Shown: in pieces, positions 33,630-41,315 of the stretch
Layout of the letters: the number at the start of each line of letters is the position of its first letter
How positions within the stretch are numbered: position 1 is the first letter of the stretch
Source: Atrina japonica
Lineage: Eukaryota; Mollusca; Bivalvia; Pterioida; Pinnidae
DNA: 64,000 bases
Direction: 5' to 3'
NCBI GenBank assembly: GCA_030159075.1
Contig: BROG01000136.1
Span: 558,001 to 622,000, forward strand
Program-made: the position numbers and the translations under genes
The notes under the pieces: model-generated
Told to the model about the DNA's origin: nothing
The model's input: the letters and a program-made list of their open reading frames with translations, nothing else
Databases searched by the model: none

Positions 33630-33657
33630 CTTTTTTTTTAAGACGAGAAAAAATTAT

Positions 33658-34014
33658 TTAATACATTTCATGGGGATTGGGTTTCGATTCTTCTTTAGGT
33701 TCTGGAGAAGGAGGAGGAGGAGGCAGTGGTGGTGGTTGTTTTTTCGTGTACATCAGCAACAATCCGACCGCGAGTCTGCCGCCCGCTAGCCATGTCCAGC
33801 TATCCTGGCTATTAGCATTGCTATCCTGGCCATTAGCATTGCTATTAGCATTGCTATTCTGGCTATTAGCATTGCTATCCTGGTTATTAGCATTGCTATC
33901 CTGGCTATTAGCATTGCTATCCTGGCCTTTACGACTCCACCTCTTTTGCGCTCCCCTCTTCCCCGCTTCCTGACGTTTCGGGTTCTTTTTCCCTATGAGT
34001 TCTTCCGGATTCAT
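33658..34014 (-). CDS. Basic, repeat-bearing single-pass membrane protein (118 aa)
   Basis: N-terminal basic part (KKNPKRQEAGKRGAQKRWSRK), a central low-complexity array of DSNAN(S/N/G)Q units from about residue 31 to 71, a membrane span (about 73-88, LAGGRLAVGLLLMYT) and a proline-rich tail (PPPLPPPPPSP). The array corresponds to a 21-bp DNA tandem repeat. The first 86 bp overlap the 3' end of the next gene upstream (33929-34462) in another frame. Function unknown; the layout suggests a membrane-anchored virion protein. Confidence 0.65.
   Translation of the reverse strand: MNPEELIGKKNPKRQEAGKRGAQKRWSRKGQDSNANSQDSNANNQDSNANSQNSNANSNANGQDSNANSQDSWTWLAGGRLAVGLLLMYTKKQPPPLPPPPPSPEPKEESKPNPHEMY
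33797..33930. repeat. 21-bp in-frame coding tandem repeat
   Basis: Units of CTGGCTATTAGCATTGCTAT plus one base repeat about six times with small variants. They encode the DSNAN-type array on the minus strand and keep the frame. This is a likely site of length variation between element copies. Confidence 0.85.
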
Positions 34015-34462
34015 CGTCTTTTTCTATAGCCTCCGATTTTTTAAATCCCGATATATATCGCCAAGATATGGCGCCTAAGCTGAAAGGTGCTAAGAGCGGA
34101 CCGTATTTATAATACAGACTACAGCACACTTCGCCCATGGCCACGTCGAGGAAGGGGTCTTCGTTCAGATCCTCGATCAGTTTGGGTTCGTCTGTGATGT
34201 CGAAAAAATATTTAAGACCTTGGGTGTACAGAGTGATGAAGGAATTGCCGATCGACTTGACCATGCGCATGTTGAGTCGAGCGTTCATCAGACGATTCAG
34301 CTTTTCCAGCTCCTTATCGTTCATCTTTTCCAATTCGGCGGTGGTCACATCTTTACCCAGAAAGTCACGCGATCGCCCGGATCCGACGATGGACGATAGC
34401 CTGTCTTTGGCTGATATATCCGTCGTACTGGCAGTGTTCGTTAGTATCTCGTCCACGTTCAT
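33929..34462 (-). CDS. Maverick protein of unknown function (177 aa)
   Basis: Mostly helical. A charged N-terminal half (TTAELEKMNDKELEKLNRLMNARLNMRM) is followed by a central FITLYTQGLKYFFDITDEPKL region and a hydrophobic segment (about 120-140, LLAPFSLGAISWRYISG). The acidic, polar tail overlaps the next gene. ATG at 34460-34462 follows TATTAAAAAAAG. I do not recognise a domain. Confidence 0.65.
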   Translation of the reverse strand: MNVDEILTNTASTTDISAKDRLSSIVGSGRSRDFLGKDVTTAELEKMNDKELEKLNRLMNARLNMRMVKSIGNSFITLYTQGLKYFFDITDEPKLIEDLNEDPFLDVAMGEVCCSLYYKYGPLLAPFSLGAISWRYISGFKKSEAIEKDDESGRTHREKEPETSGSGEEGSAKEVES

Positions 34463-34486
34463 CTTTTTTTAATACATCTTATTTAT

Positions 34487-34513
34487 ATTTTGTAAACGTT
34501 ACGTTTACAAAAT
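34487..34513. terminator. Perfect AT-rich hairpin after the 34532-35200 gene
   Basis: Arms ATTTTGTAAACG (34487-34498) and CGTTTACAAAAT (34502-34513) flank a 3-nt loop, just beyond the stop of the upstream minus-strand gene. Two similar hairpins follow the two right-end repeat-protein genes. A role in transcript 3' ends is inferred from position. Confidence 0.45.
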
Positions 34514-34531
34514 ACTGTCACGTTTTTTTAT

Positions 34532-35200
34532 TTATTCCGTGTCGGAATCCAAGTCCAAGTCTTCTACACAGTCGGCCAAATCCGGTAGAGGAGCAACGTC
34601 GATTGTTTTGACGATGATGGCCTGGTGTAAGAGGATTTGCAAGGATACGGTCGATTCTTTGTTGGCGATGTAAACGTTGTCTACACGTAAAGAACCAATG
34701 GCCAGACATCGTTTTTTCTCGTATTGGTGAAGATCGGTTTCGACGAGCGGATGTTTATCTTTCGGATCGTCGGCCGTTCTCTTTCTATAAAAAGTAGGCT
34801 TGTCCCCCTGTTTAACTTTCGAGTAGATCACCTTGTCACCGTTCTGATCCGTTTTGACGAGGGTTATATCGTTGACATCCACGGGGATTTTTCTACCACT
34901 GTCTTTCAGTGTCTTTGCGAGTTTTTCTATTTCCGTTCTCAAGAACGTGGCGATCTTTTCTAACACGTCGGCGAATTCCTTTCCGCATTTAAATTTCATA
35001 GAATAATCGGAACTGTCATCGCGTTGCCACAAACCGGACGATTCCGTTTTAGGAGTGTGTATCACTAACGGTTTCACGCCACCGTTCGGGTACTGATACG
35101 CGACGTAAACGCGTTGATAGCGCTTCCCTTTCTTATCGACGTAATGAGCGCCCGTCCTTAAATTGTTCACGTCAAAGTTCTCAACTGTCACGAATGCCAT
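34532..35200 (-). CDS. Putative ssDNA-binding protein (222 aa)
   Basis: No enzymatic motif. The N-terminal half looks like a beta-rich nucleic-acid-binding fold (AHYVDKKGKRYQRVYVAYQYP, VKPLVIHTP). A helical middle follows, then the segment GSLRVDNVYIANKESTVSLQ leading to LLHQAIIV. The tail is strongly acidic (DCVEDLDLDSDTE). The C-terminal segment plus acidic tail resembles ssDNA-binding proteins of large DNA viruses. The assignment is tentative and rests on pattern resemblance only. A replication role beside polB would fit. The start ATG follows TATAAAAAAGAAAAC. Confidence 0.5.
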   Translation of the reverse strand: MAFVTVENFDVNNLRTGAHYVDKKGKRYQRVYVAYQYPNGGVKPLVIHTPKTESSGLWQRDDSSDYSMKFKCGKEFADVLEKIATFLRTEIEKLAKTLKDSGRKIPVDVNDITLVKTDQNGDKVIYSKVKQGDKPTFYRKRTADDPKDKHPLVETDLHQYEKKRCLAIGSLRVDNVYIANKESTVSLQILLHQAIIVKTIDVAPLPDLADCVEDLDLDSDTE

Positions 35201-35230
35201 GTTTTCTTTTTTATAACGAATAAATTTTCT

Positions 35231-35386
35231 TTAAGTCATTTTTTTTAAAATGTTTCTGAGACCTTTCTCCGTTCTGCGATAGTTTTCCAGACGTAACATA
35301 GTTAATATCGCGGATAACACGAGCACACACCCTACCGCGATCAACGACAACAACGCGAACAAGACCATCTCGGTAAAACGTTTCAT
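35231..35386 (-). CDS. Small N-anchored membrane protein (51 aa)
   Basis: ATG at 35384-35386 (context TTAAGAAATG), stop at 35231-35233. The peptide starts MKRFTEM, then has one strong membrane span (about 8-30, VLFALLSLIAVGCVLVLSAI) and a basic cytosol-type tail (RLENYRRTEKGLRNILKKMT). It fills an otherwise empty gap in the minus-strand run. No homologue is recognised. Confidence 0.55.
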   Translation of the reverse strand: MKRFTEMVLFALLSLIAVGCVLVLSAILTMLRLENYRRTEKGLRNILKKMT

Positions 35387-35443
35387 TTCTTAACGTAAAA
35401 AAATTTGTTAAACGGCTTAAACAATAGATATATAAATAAAAAA

Positions 35444-35839
35444 ATGTTTATTTTACTAGACAAGGCGTTTACCGAACGCGGTGTAAAACAGATGTTGGGG
35501 GACGACATAGCGTGCATGCAATTGGGTGGTAACCAAGTCTTGGTGTATTGGCCCGATGACGTCAAACTCACGTGTCAAATGCCTCGCATGCGCAGAGACT
35601 ACCCGTGTAAGCATCCGGTCGTCGTGAATTCGTTGTTTTGTAGCATTCATCACAACTACTTGAAAGAGAGAGGTATCGACACGTTGAAGTATTGCGCCTC
35701 TTGCCAAAAATGGATGACCGATAGCACTAAATACGAAACGTGTTATACGTGTGGCGGAAAAGAACGCGCAGACGAGTGGCACAAGACGCATCCACGGTCC
35801 GAGAGAAGAAGACGCGGACGTCCCAAGAAAGAGGTTTAA
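35444..35839 (+). CDS. Zinc-ribbon protein with AT-hook (131 aa)
   Basis: The start chosen is the ATG at 35444 (context ATAAAAAAATG). An upstream TTG-led extension has no support. Two Cys/His clusters are visible: Cys44, Cys55, His57, Cys66, His69-70; and a zinc ribbon, Cys84-x2-Cys87 with Cys100-x2-Cys103. The tail RRRRGRPKK (about 121-129) is a canonical AT-hook. Together these predict a DNA-binding, possibly transcriptional or recombination accessory, protein. It is transcribed plus-strand from a divergent intergenic region of about 60 bp shared with the 51-aa membrane protein. The exact role is unknown. Confidence 0.7.
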   Translation: MFILLDKAFTERGVKQMLGDDIACMQLGGNQVLVYWPDDVKLTCQMPRMRRDYPCKHPVVVNSLFCSIHHNYLKERGIDTLKYCASCQKWMTDSTKYETCYTCGGKERADEWHKTHPRSERRRRGRPKKEV

Positions 35840-35877
35840 TCGGATTTTTTAAAACAGAATGTCTTAAAAATCTACGG

Positions 35878-36447
35878 TTAACGAGAAGTGGATTTGTTTA
35901 CGAGGGCGAGGATCTGCTTGCGGAGGTCGTCCGTCTCTTGATCCGACTCCTTTTTTACGGTTTCGGACTTGTATTTGGTGTACAGTTTATCCTTCATCTC
36001 GCGATACTTGGTCAGCTCGTGGGACACAGTGGCAAATTCTTCGTCCGTGATCTTCCCGTCCTCGAGCGCGCGACTCACCAGATCCGTGATCGAATTCAAT
36101 TTACTCTCCGCGAGTTTGACGATCTTGAGGTGTTTCTCCGATTTCTTTGACAGTAGTCGTCTGACACCCTTCATGGTCAATCCCACCGCGCCCACGGTCA
36201 GGGCCACGATCTGGAGAGGCAGACCCGCGATGGGCACGGCGAATCCGAGTCCTCCCACGACGATGCTTCCCGCGATCAGGGCGCCGTCGACTCCCTCCGC
36301 GGTGTTGACGATGCGCTTGTATTTCTTGTAAAAGCTCTTCCGCGTCTCGATCTCTCGCCTGAACGTCTGCTCGATTTCTCCGATCCGTTTGAGACGATAG
36401 TGTTGTGGATCGGGCTCCAACGTTGGGTACAATGTATCTTTACTCAT
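35878..36447 (-). CDS. Conserved Maverick protein with hydrophobic core (189 aa)
   Basis: Begins LYPTLEPDPQHYRLKRIGEI, then a basic helical KSFYKKYKRIVNTAEG. A long glycine-rich hydrophobic stretch (about 54-95) and a charged helical C-terminal half (KHLKIVKLAESKLNSITDLV, DGKITDEEFATVSHEL) follow. I recognise this family as recurrent in Mavericks of invertebrates and fish; its function is not known to me. A membrane-interacting virion protein is plausible. The ATG context CTTTAAAAAAAGATG matches the element's start signal. Confidence 0.75.
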   Translation of the reverse strand: MSKDTLYPTLEPDPQHYRLKRIGEIEQTFRREIETRKSFYKKYKRIVNTAEGVDGALIAGSIVVGGLGFAVPIAGLPLQIVALTVGAVGLTMKGVRRLLSKKSEKHLKIVKLAESKLNSITDLVSRALEDGKITDEEFATVSHELTKYREMKDKLYTKYKSETVKKESDQETDDLRKQILALVNKSTSR

Positions 36448-36468
36448 CTTTTTTTAAAGGGAAATTTT

Positions 36469-36855
36469 TTATACGTCGAGAACTACGACGCCGTTGACGG
36501 ATCCCGATTTCGATCCTTTGTTCACACCAAAGTTGAGGACGTCCCCCGCCGTCACCCGCAACGGCGGATTCAGCGGGACGATCTCGCCGGTCTTGGTCTG
36601 GAAGGTCCTGTGTTCCACGTCGTTCAGAACGAGCGTCACGTCTAGTTCTCCCAAGAGTCCCAGACGGATGACGTAACCGTCGAACAACATCTTGACGCCC
36701 AGCGTCGGCCGGAGTCTTCCGTTTTTGTTCACCTCGAATTGGAAGGTGTTCATGATGCGACGGTTTTTGACCAACGCGGTGATCTCCTCTTTAGCGTCGT
36801 TGAGGTCTTTGAGGAGTTTCTCGTTCAGGTCCTCCACCAGTTCTTCACTTTCCAC
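36469..36855 (-). CDS. Helix-plus-beta protein lacking a canonical start (94-128 aa)
   Basis: The open frame extends back to a GTG at 36853-36855 and a few codons further to a TAG at 36874-36876, with no ATG. The first in-frame ATG is at 36751-36753 (MNTFQFEVNK), giving only 94 aa. The stretch before that ATG encodes an acidic amphipathic helix (VEDLNEKLLKDLNDAKEEI) that looks like real protein. The remainder is beta-rich (FQFEVNKNG, GLLGELDVTLVLND, VTAGDVLNFGVNKG), and helix-then-beta is fibre-like. The frame equals that of the minor capsid gene upstream, with TAA, TAA and TAG codons between the two. A short upstream exon, non-AUG start or readthrough could supply the start. Confidence 0.6.
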   Translation of the reverse strand: MESEELVEDLNEKLLKDLNDAKEEITALVKNRRIMNTFQFEVNKNGRLRPTLGVKMLFDGYVIRLGLLGELDVTLVLNDVEHRTFQTKTGEIVPLNPPLRVTAGDVLNFGVNKGSKSGSVNGVVVLDV

Positions 36856-36891
36856 GTCTTCCCAATAGAATCCCTATCTAGATATGTTTTA

Positions 36892-37557
36892 TTATACGAT
36901 TTTTTTCTTAAATTCCAACAGAACGTGAACGTAATGACCGTGATTGTCGACGGGGTTGCCTTCCTCGTCTTTTAGACGTATCGTTAATTCCGAGATGCGA
37001 TCGCGTCTCAACGTTAAGAACACGGGATGTTCGACGTCTTTTTCGTACAAGTCGGAAAATTTCACGTTGGGACAGGGTAGGGACATGAGGATGTCCTTCA
37101 CCGTACCGTCTCTGATGCCCTCCTCCAGCTCGTCGAGATGAACGTTGAGAAGTTCCACCGGTTGCAGGTTGATGCTCTGGCTCGCTGAGATGGTCCCGCC
37201 GAGAGCCACGCCCGCGCGAATGCCGAGAATCTTACCGATTTCCGGCGGAAGCTCCACCGCCGCACCGCCCTTACCGTCGATTCTCAATCTCGTGGTGGTC
37301 TTGTCCAGGAATACCTTGTCGAAGTATTTCGCGAGAATTCGTCGTAGGTCGTCGAAGGTGTACGACCCGGCGTGCACGCTTTGGACTTTGGGTCTGTCTC
37401 TCCCTTTGGCGTAGCGTATCTCCACGTCTTTCTTGACGTTGTACAAACCGTTGTTAAAACGGAAGGACTTGACACCCACGCACCACTCGCCGTTCGCGTT
37501 GTCGATGTAGCGAGAGAGTTTCACGGGTTTTCCGATGTCCGTCACGAGATAGAACAT
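36892..37557 (-). CDS. mCP: Polinton minor capsid (penton-type) protein, 221 aa
   Basis: Conserved Polinton blocks occur in order: WCVGVKSFRFNNGLYNV near the N-terminus, GSYTFDDLRRIL, LPPEIGKILGIR, LPCPNVKFSDLYEKDVEHPV and RLKDEEGNPVDNHGHYVHVL at the C-terminus. This is the family read as a single jelly-roll vertex protein that caps the five-fold positions of the hexon lattice. The structural role comes from family knowledge, not from this sequence. The frame is intact. It diverges from the 37597 gene across a 39-bp AT-rich gap. Confidence 0.82.
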   Translation of the reverse strand: MFYLVTDIGKPVKLSRYIDNANGEWCVGVKSFRFNNGLYNVKKDVEIRYAKGRDRPKVQSVHAGSYTFDDLRRILAKYFDKVFLDKTTTRLRIDGKGGAAVELPPEIGKILGIRAGVALGGTISASQSINLQPVELLNVHLDELEEGIRDGTVKDILMSLPCPNVKFSDLYEKDVEHPVFLTLRRDRISELTIRLKDEEGNPVDNHGHYVHVLLEFKKKIV

Positions 37558-37596
37558 GCTGTTTTTAATATTAATAAATATTAACTAAAAAAGAGA

Positions 37597-38676
37597 ATGA
37601 ACGTCTACGAGTATAGAGAGAATCTAGATCTGTCATCGTTCGACGTCTACGTCAACGCGAACAAAAAGTTTCACGCGTCGTTCGAGAACATCTTCGTCAA
37701 GTACAACAACCCGGACGACTTCGAAGACGGCACGTCGAAGTACAACGCCATGCTGAGGCGGTGGTACCTGCATTCCATCGACGGATTCTGGCAGAACCAG
37801 CTGAATTTCGCGGTGTGGTGCGCCACTACCGGATGCGGCGTGACGCTGGACATTGGAAACGATCACCTGTCCAAGTCGTTCTTCCGGTTTCACATCTACT
37901 ATCAGATCAGAAGGATCCTGCAGGAGATCGCCGCCCCCTTACCCAGCGACGCCAACTTCGAGCACTTCACGAACAACGTCGACGCGTCGGCGTACCAGCG
38001 GATCTGTCGCGAATTCGGGGTGCCAGTCGACGCGGACTGGAAGATCAAGGGATCCATCTTCGCGAAATACAACACGAAGTGGTCCACCTTCATCGCGAAC
38101 CGGTCGGAGGGTTTCACGCTTCCGGGTCTGGCCAGACTGGACGCGTCCATCCGGGTCTTCGCCTGGGCGATCCTGGGCTCGCAGGGGGAGACGAGGTCCT
38201 CGATCGTGGACGCCGGCGCCACGTCGCTGGACGCCCAGAAACAGTTCCTGGTCAACGTCGAGGACGCCATTAACCGACCGCTCGACCTGCCCGCAGACAT
38301 CTCGCGCTACGAAGACTGTCTGAAGTACGCCAATTCCAAGCTCGACTACGTCGTCCATCCGGGACTCTACATGCTACCCAGCAACATGGAGCTGAATATC
38401 GGTAAGAACATCGCCGACTACAATAACGAGATCTTGATCGCCCCCGACACCACGACGCCCGGAACGAACGTCGACCTCAACGCGAAAACGTTCACGCGGG
38501 ATAAACCACCACCACCTCCCGTAGAGATCACACAGCCATCACCTCCCGTAGAGATCACACCGCCGCCACCACCTCCTCCCCTACAGGACAAGTCTTCAGA
38601 CGATCACGAGGATCAGAAGGCTGCCGTCTTGGCTCTAGCGTTACTTTCTTTTCTTGTCTTCGTCGAGTTTCGTTAA
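37597..38676 (+). CDS. Conserved Maverick protein, tail-anchored (359 aa)
   Basis: A globular part of about 290 aa contains FWQNQLNFAVWCATTGCGVT and SFFRFHIYYQIRRILQEI, blocks that recur in Mavericks. A proline-rich linker (two PPVEIT repeats, about 308-330) and a C-terminal membrane span (about 342-357, AAVLALALLSFLVFVEF) follow. A tail-anchored virion or assembly protein is the best inference; no catalytic motif is visible. Its last 36 bp overlap, tail to tail, the convergent gene ending at 38641. The start context is CTAAAAAAGAGAATG. Confidence 0.75.
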   Translation: MNVYEYRENLDLSSFDVYVNANKKFHASFENIFVKYNNPDDFEDGTSKYNAMLRRWYLHSIDGFWQNQLNFAVWCATTGCGVTLDIGNDHLSKSFFRFHIYYQIRRILQEIAAPLPSDANFEHFTNNVDASAYQRICREFGVPVDADWKIKGSIFAKYNTKWSTFIANRSEGFTLPGLARLDASIRVFAWAILGSQGETRSSIVDAGATSLDAQKQFLVNVEDAINRPLDLPADISRYEDCLKYANSKLDYVVHPGLYMLPSNMELNIGKNIADYNNEILIAPDTTTPGTNVDLNAKTFTRDKPPPPPVEITQPSPPVEITPPPPPPPLQDKSSDDHEDQKAAVLALALLSFLVFVEFR

Positions 38677-39960
38677 CAACCAACCGACGACGACCATGCC
38701 CAACACCCACAGATGTTCTCCCAACCACATCGCCGTCTTGCCGAGCGTCGACAAGATCCAGGACACGATGGCACCCAAGATGCCCGGCAACGCCTCGCCG
38801 AACTTGACGGACAGTCTCGCAAGCAATTTACCAATCGCGTCCAGCTGTTTCTTGATCCATTCCTTCGCTCCTCCCTCCTTGTTGGGAGGTGGCGGAGATG
38901 GAGCGGGTGGTGGTGGACTCGTCCCCGGAAGGAGCAATTCGACCAAGAAACCTATCGTCATACCGATCGCCGTCAGGACGCTGAAGATGGTGATGCCCTG
39001 TTCTCTGAACAGATCGGCGATTCGTTCTCTCAACGGAACATTGTCGTCCAGTAACCTCTTAATCGTTTCCTTGATGGTGGTGAGTTGCGACTTTAGCTGT
39101 TCCTTGTGGATGTCGATACTCTCGTTCACACCGTCCAATTCATCTTGCATCTTGGAGATCTCCCTCTCGATGCGTTCCCTGTCGCCGGGATTATTTTCGA
39201 GATCTTCCTTCCATTGCGATAACATGCGTTCCAACTCCACTCTCTTGGCTTCTTGAACGCGCAACGAACCGCGAATGGTTCTCAGACTCTTATCTAAACC
39301 CAACAGTTCTCTCATGGGTAGTAATTCCTCATCTCCTTCTTTCATTATATCCTCGTAGAGTTCTTGCAAACTAACCGATAAATTATCGAACCCATTGTCT
39401 AATTGTTTTGCTTGCGTTTCGTCGCTGTCAAGTTCATCCATTTTTATAGTTTCCACATTTTTTTGTTCGAGTCTTCTAGTTAATTCATCGGCCTCATTTA
39501 GTACTTTATTGAGTTGTTTTTTAGGAAGTTCCTCCACCATACCCAATGCCCTAACAAAATTAATACCATGTTCGTTCTGTAAAGTGTTTGCCGCTAAAAA
39601 ACCGCTTCTATCTTTATACGTTAATCTTATCCAATCCGCTCCCCATTTAACCCATAAGTCACCTTGTTTCGATGCTTTAAATTCGTAAGGCAATGTTTCA
39701 GAATGAGGACTTTTGGCATCTTTCCATGTCGTCACTAATTCCTCAGTATCTTCTTCAGACGCTAAGTCATTAGCCTCTAGTCCGGGAGGTAGATCTTCTC
39801 CACTGGCCCAGCCAGGAGCTTTCGTATTATCGGTGAAAGACGCATCCGTAGTATTTTGAGAGACATCGCCCTCATTCGGAGGATTATCTTCAACGTTGTC
39901 ACCATACGTTGTATCATCCTCGTCGAACGTCGGATTATCGAATGTATATGGATCGTCCAT
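38641..39960 (-). CDS. Conserved Maverick coiled-coil membrane protein (439 aa)
   Basis: An acidic, disordered N-terminus (about 1-85) leads to a WGADWIRLTY region and a long coiled coil (about 150-315). Membrane span 1 (about 323-345, ITIFSVLTAIGMTIGFLVEL) and a Pro-rich linker follow. Helix KEWIKKQLDAIGKLLARLSV and two more hydrophobic spans (about 390-408 and 415-432) end the protein. The REQGITIFSVLTAIGM to GAIVSWIL block is one I recognise from Mavericks of many animals. Its function is unknown; the topology suggests a virion membrane or egress protein. The ATG context is TTTTAAAAATG. Confidence 0.8.
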   Translation of the reverse strand: MDDPYTFDNPTFDEDDTTYGDNVEDNPPNEGDVSQNTTDASFTDNTKAPGWASGEDLPPGLEANDLASEEDTEELVTTWKDAKSPHSETLPYEFKASKQGDLWVKWGADWIRLTYKDRSGFLAANTLQNEHGINFVRALGMVEELPKKQLNKVLNEADELTRRLEQKNVETIKMDELDSDETQAKQLDNGFDNLSVSLQELYEDIMKEGDEELLPMRELLGLDKSLRTIRGSLRVQEAKRVELERMLSQWKEDLENNPGDRERIEREISKMQDELDGVNESIDIHKEQLKSQLTTIKETIKRLLDDNVPLRERIADLFREQGITIFSVLTAIGMTIGFLVELLLPGTSPPPPAPSPPPPNKEGGAKEWIKKQLDAIGKLLARLSVKFGEALPGILGAIVSWILSTLGKTAMWLGEHLWVLGMVVVGWLLTKLDEDKKRK

Positions 39961-40002
39961 TTTTAAAACGCTTTAAATTTTTTATTACGTAATAAAAAAA
40001 AG

Positions 40003-41289
40003 ATGATGAATTACGGACGCATTCTCGATCCCAATAGGAAATTGTGCACGCCCTTCGGCGTGAAGGGCATACGCCAAACGGTGACCGTGTCCCACAATCC
40101 TTCGAGCATCGAAGAAAACCAAACGTTGACGGTTCGCTTTCCCAATCTGAGCAAGGACGACGTCATCGTCCCCAGAAGCACGAAACTGTGCTTCGACATG
40201 GAAGTCGCCGTGGAGGGTGGCGATCTCACCAAAACGGGCGTTTATAATAATCTGGGACGCAACATCGTCAAGAAAATCGAGGTAAAGATCTCGGGAAACA
40301 CCGTTCAGACCCTAGACGATGCAGATAAATTCTTCGTCTATAACGATCTTTGGAAAGTGGAACGAGGTAACATGGCCTATCAGGGGATACAGACTAAAGA
40401 TCTCAATATAATAAGAGCAAAACCAACCAGCTATAAAATACCTCGCGACACCAACGAAGACTACGAAATTGTTGCGACGTTCGGGAATCGCTTTTACATT
40501 CCCTTGGACTTCGAAATCTTGGAGACGAGCGAACCCTTTTATCAAGCGGGGTTAACAGATCGTTTGGAATACATGCTGACGTTTAACGACGCCATACACG
40601 TTGTCTCGACGGACCCCGGCGACGCTAATAAAGCGATAAGTTATAAGGCCACTAACATCGCGTTGGAGTTCGAGAAAATCACCAACGAGAATCTCGCACG
40701 CAGCATCAAACAGAGGTACGCGGGTCCGCATACCTATTACTTCAACCAGATCTTGCGCTATCGCAAAACGACGATGAGTAAATCGGACAGCATCCTCAAT
40801 TATCAGATCAACACCCCCGCACTCTCTCTCGCGGGCATCCTGTTTCTCTTTAAAGACATTTCCGTCAACGATCCCGAGAAATTTTATAATCCGAGAATCA
40901 CCAAAGTGGAAATGACCATCGAGGGACAGCCGAACCAACTGTTCTCGGCCGGTATGAAACCGCATCACCACTTTGACGAGATTAAAAAGTTTTTCTCCCT
41001 GAATCGCGAAAACGTCACTGAAACGGTCGCCAAGGAACTCGAACTGAGCAACGTGACTCTGGGGAACTATCTCAAAGACCATTACGCACTCTGGTTGGAC
41101 TTGCGAACGACACCCGAAAACCACCTCCACGGCACGGGTCGCAAGTTACAAAACATCAGCGAAGGCTGTTCCGTCCGCATCGAGAAAACACCCGAAACCG
41201 ACACCGATCCCGTGGACGTTTACATCTTCGTTGTCAAGGAAGGTCAAATCAACATGTCGAACGGTCGTTTCGTGGGCGTCCTCTCTTAA
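40003..41289 (+). CDS. mcp: Polinton major capsid protein (double jelly-roll), 428 aa
   Basis: Length and block order fit the hexon-like capsid protein of Polintons: RFPNLSKDDVIVPRSTKLCF, NLGRNIVKKIEVKISGNTVQ, ATFGNRFYIPLDFEILETSE with FYQAGLTDRLEYMLTF, a second domain with YFNQILRYRKTTMS, FYNPRITKVEMTIEGQPNQL, and DHYALWLDLRTTPENHLHGT. The family forms pseudo-hexagonal trimers, each subunit with two jelly-rolls. The frame is intact. Two ATGs occur at 40003 and 40006 after ATAAAAAAAAG. The packaging ATPase follows 26 bp downstream on the same strand, so the two are probably co-expressed. Confidence 0.92.
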   Translation: MMNYGRILDPNRKLCTPFGVKGIRQTVTVSHNPSSIEENQTLTVRFPNLSKDDVIVPRSTKLCFDMEVAVEGGDLTKTGVYNNLGRNIVKKIEVKISGNTVQTLDDADKFFVYNDLWKVERGNMAYQGIQTKDLNIIRAKPTSYKIPRDTNEDYEIVATFGNRFYIPLDFEILETSEPFYQAGLTDRLEYMLTFNDAIHVVSTDPGDANKAISYKATNIALEFEKITNENLARSIKQRYAGPHTYYFNQILRYRKTTMSKSDSILNYQINTPALSLAGILFLFKDISVNDPEKFYNPRITKVEMTIEGQPNQLFSAGMKPHHHFDEIKKFFSLNRENVTETVAKELELSNVTLGNYLKDHYALWLDLRTTPENHLHGTGRKLQNISEGCSVRIEKTPETDTDPVDVYIFVVKEGQINMSNGRFVGVLS

Positions 41290-41315
41290 GAAAAATTAAA
41301 ATCCTATAAGAAAAA

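Noticed and set aside
35405..35443. 13-codon TTG-led N-terminal extension of the zinc-ribbon gene
   Set aside because: It has no ATG. The ATG at 35444 has the A-tract start context shared by other genes of the element.
36892..36894. Frameshift or sequencing error joining the minor capsid gene and the 36469-36855 frame into one protein
   Set aside because: They are in the same frame but separated by three stop codons, and the minor capsid protein ends at its usual C-terminus, so a single fused gene is unlikely.
37633..38358. Overlapping ORFs up to 170 aa on both strands inside the 37597-38676 gene
   Set aside because: Arg/Pro-rich shadow frames. The 359-aa frame has recognisable Maverick blocks and an A-tract start.
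38654..39256. 200-aa plus-strand ORF opposite the coiled-coil gene
   Set aside because: Ser/Pro-rich antisense frame of a well-recognised Maverick gene.
40552..41130. 192-aa minus-strand ORF inside the major capsid gene
   Set aside because: Antisense shadow of a recognised gene, with no start signal.
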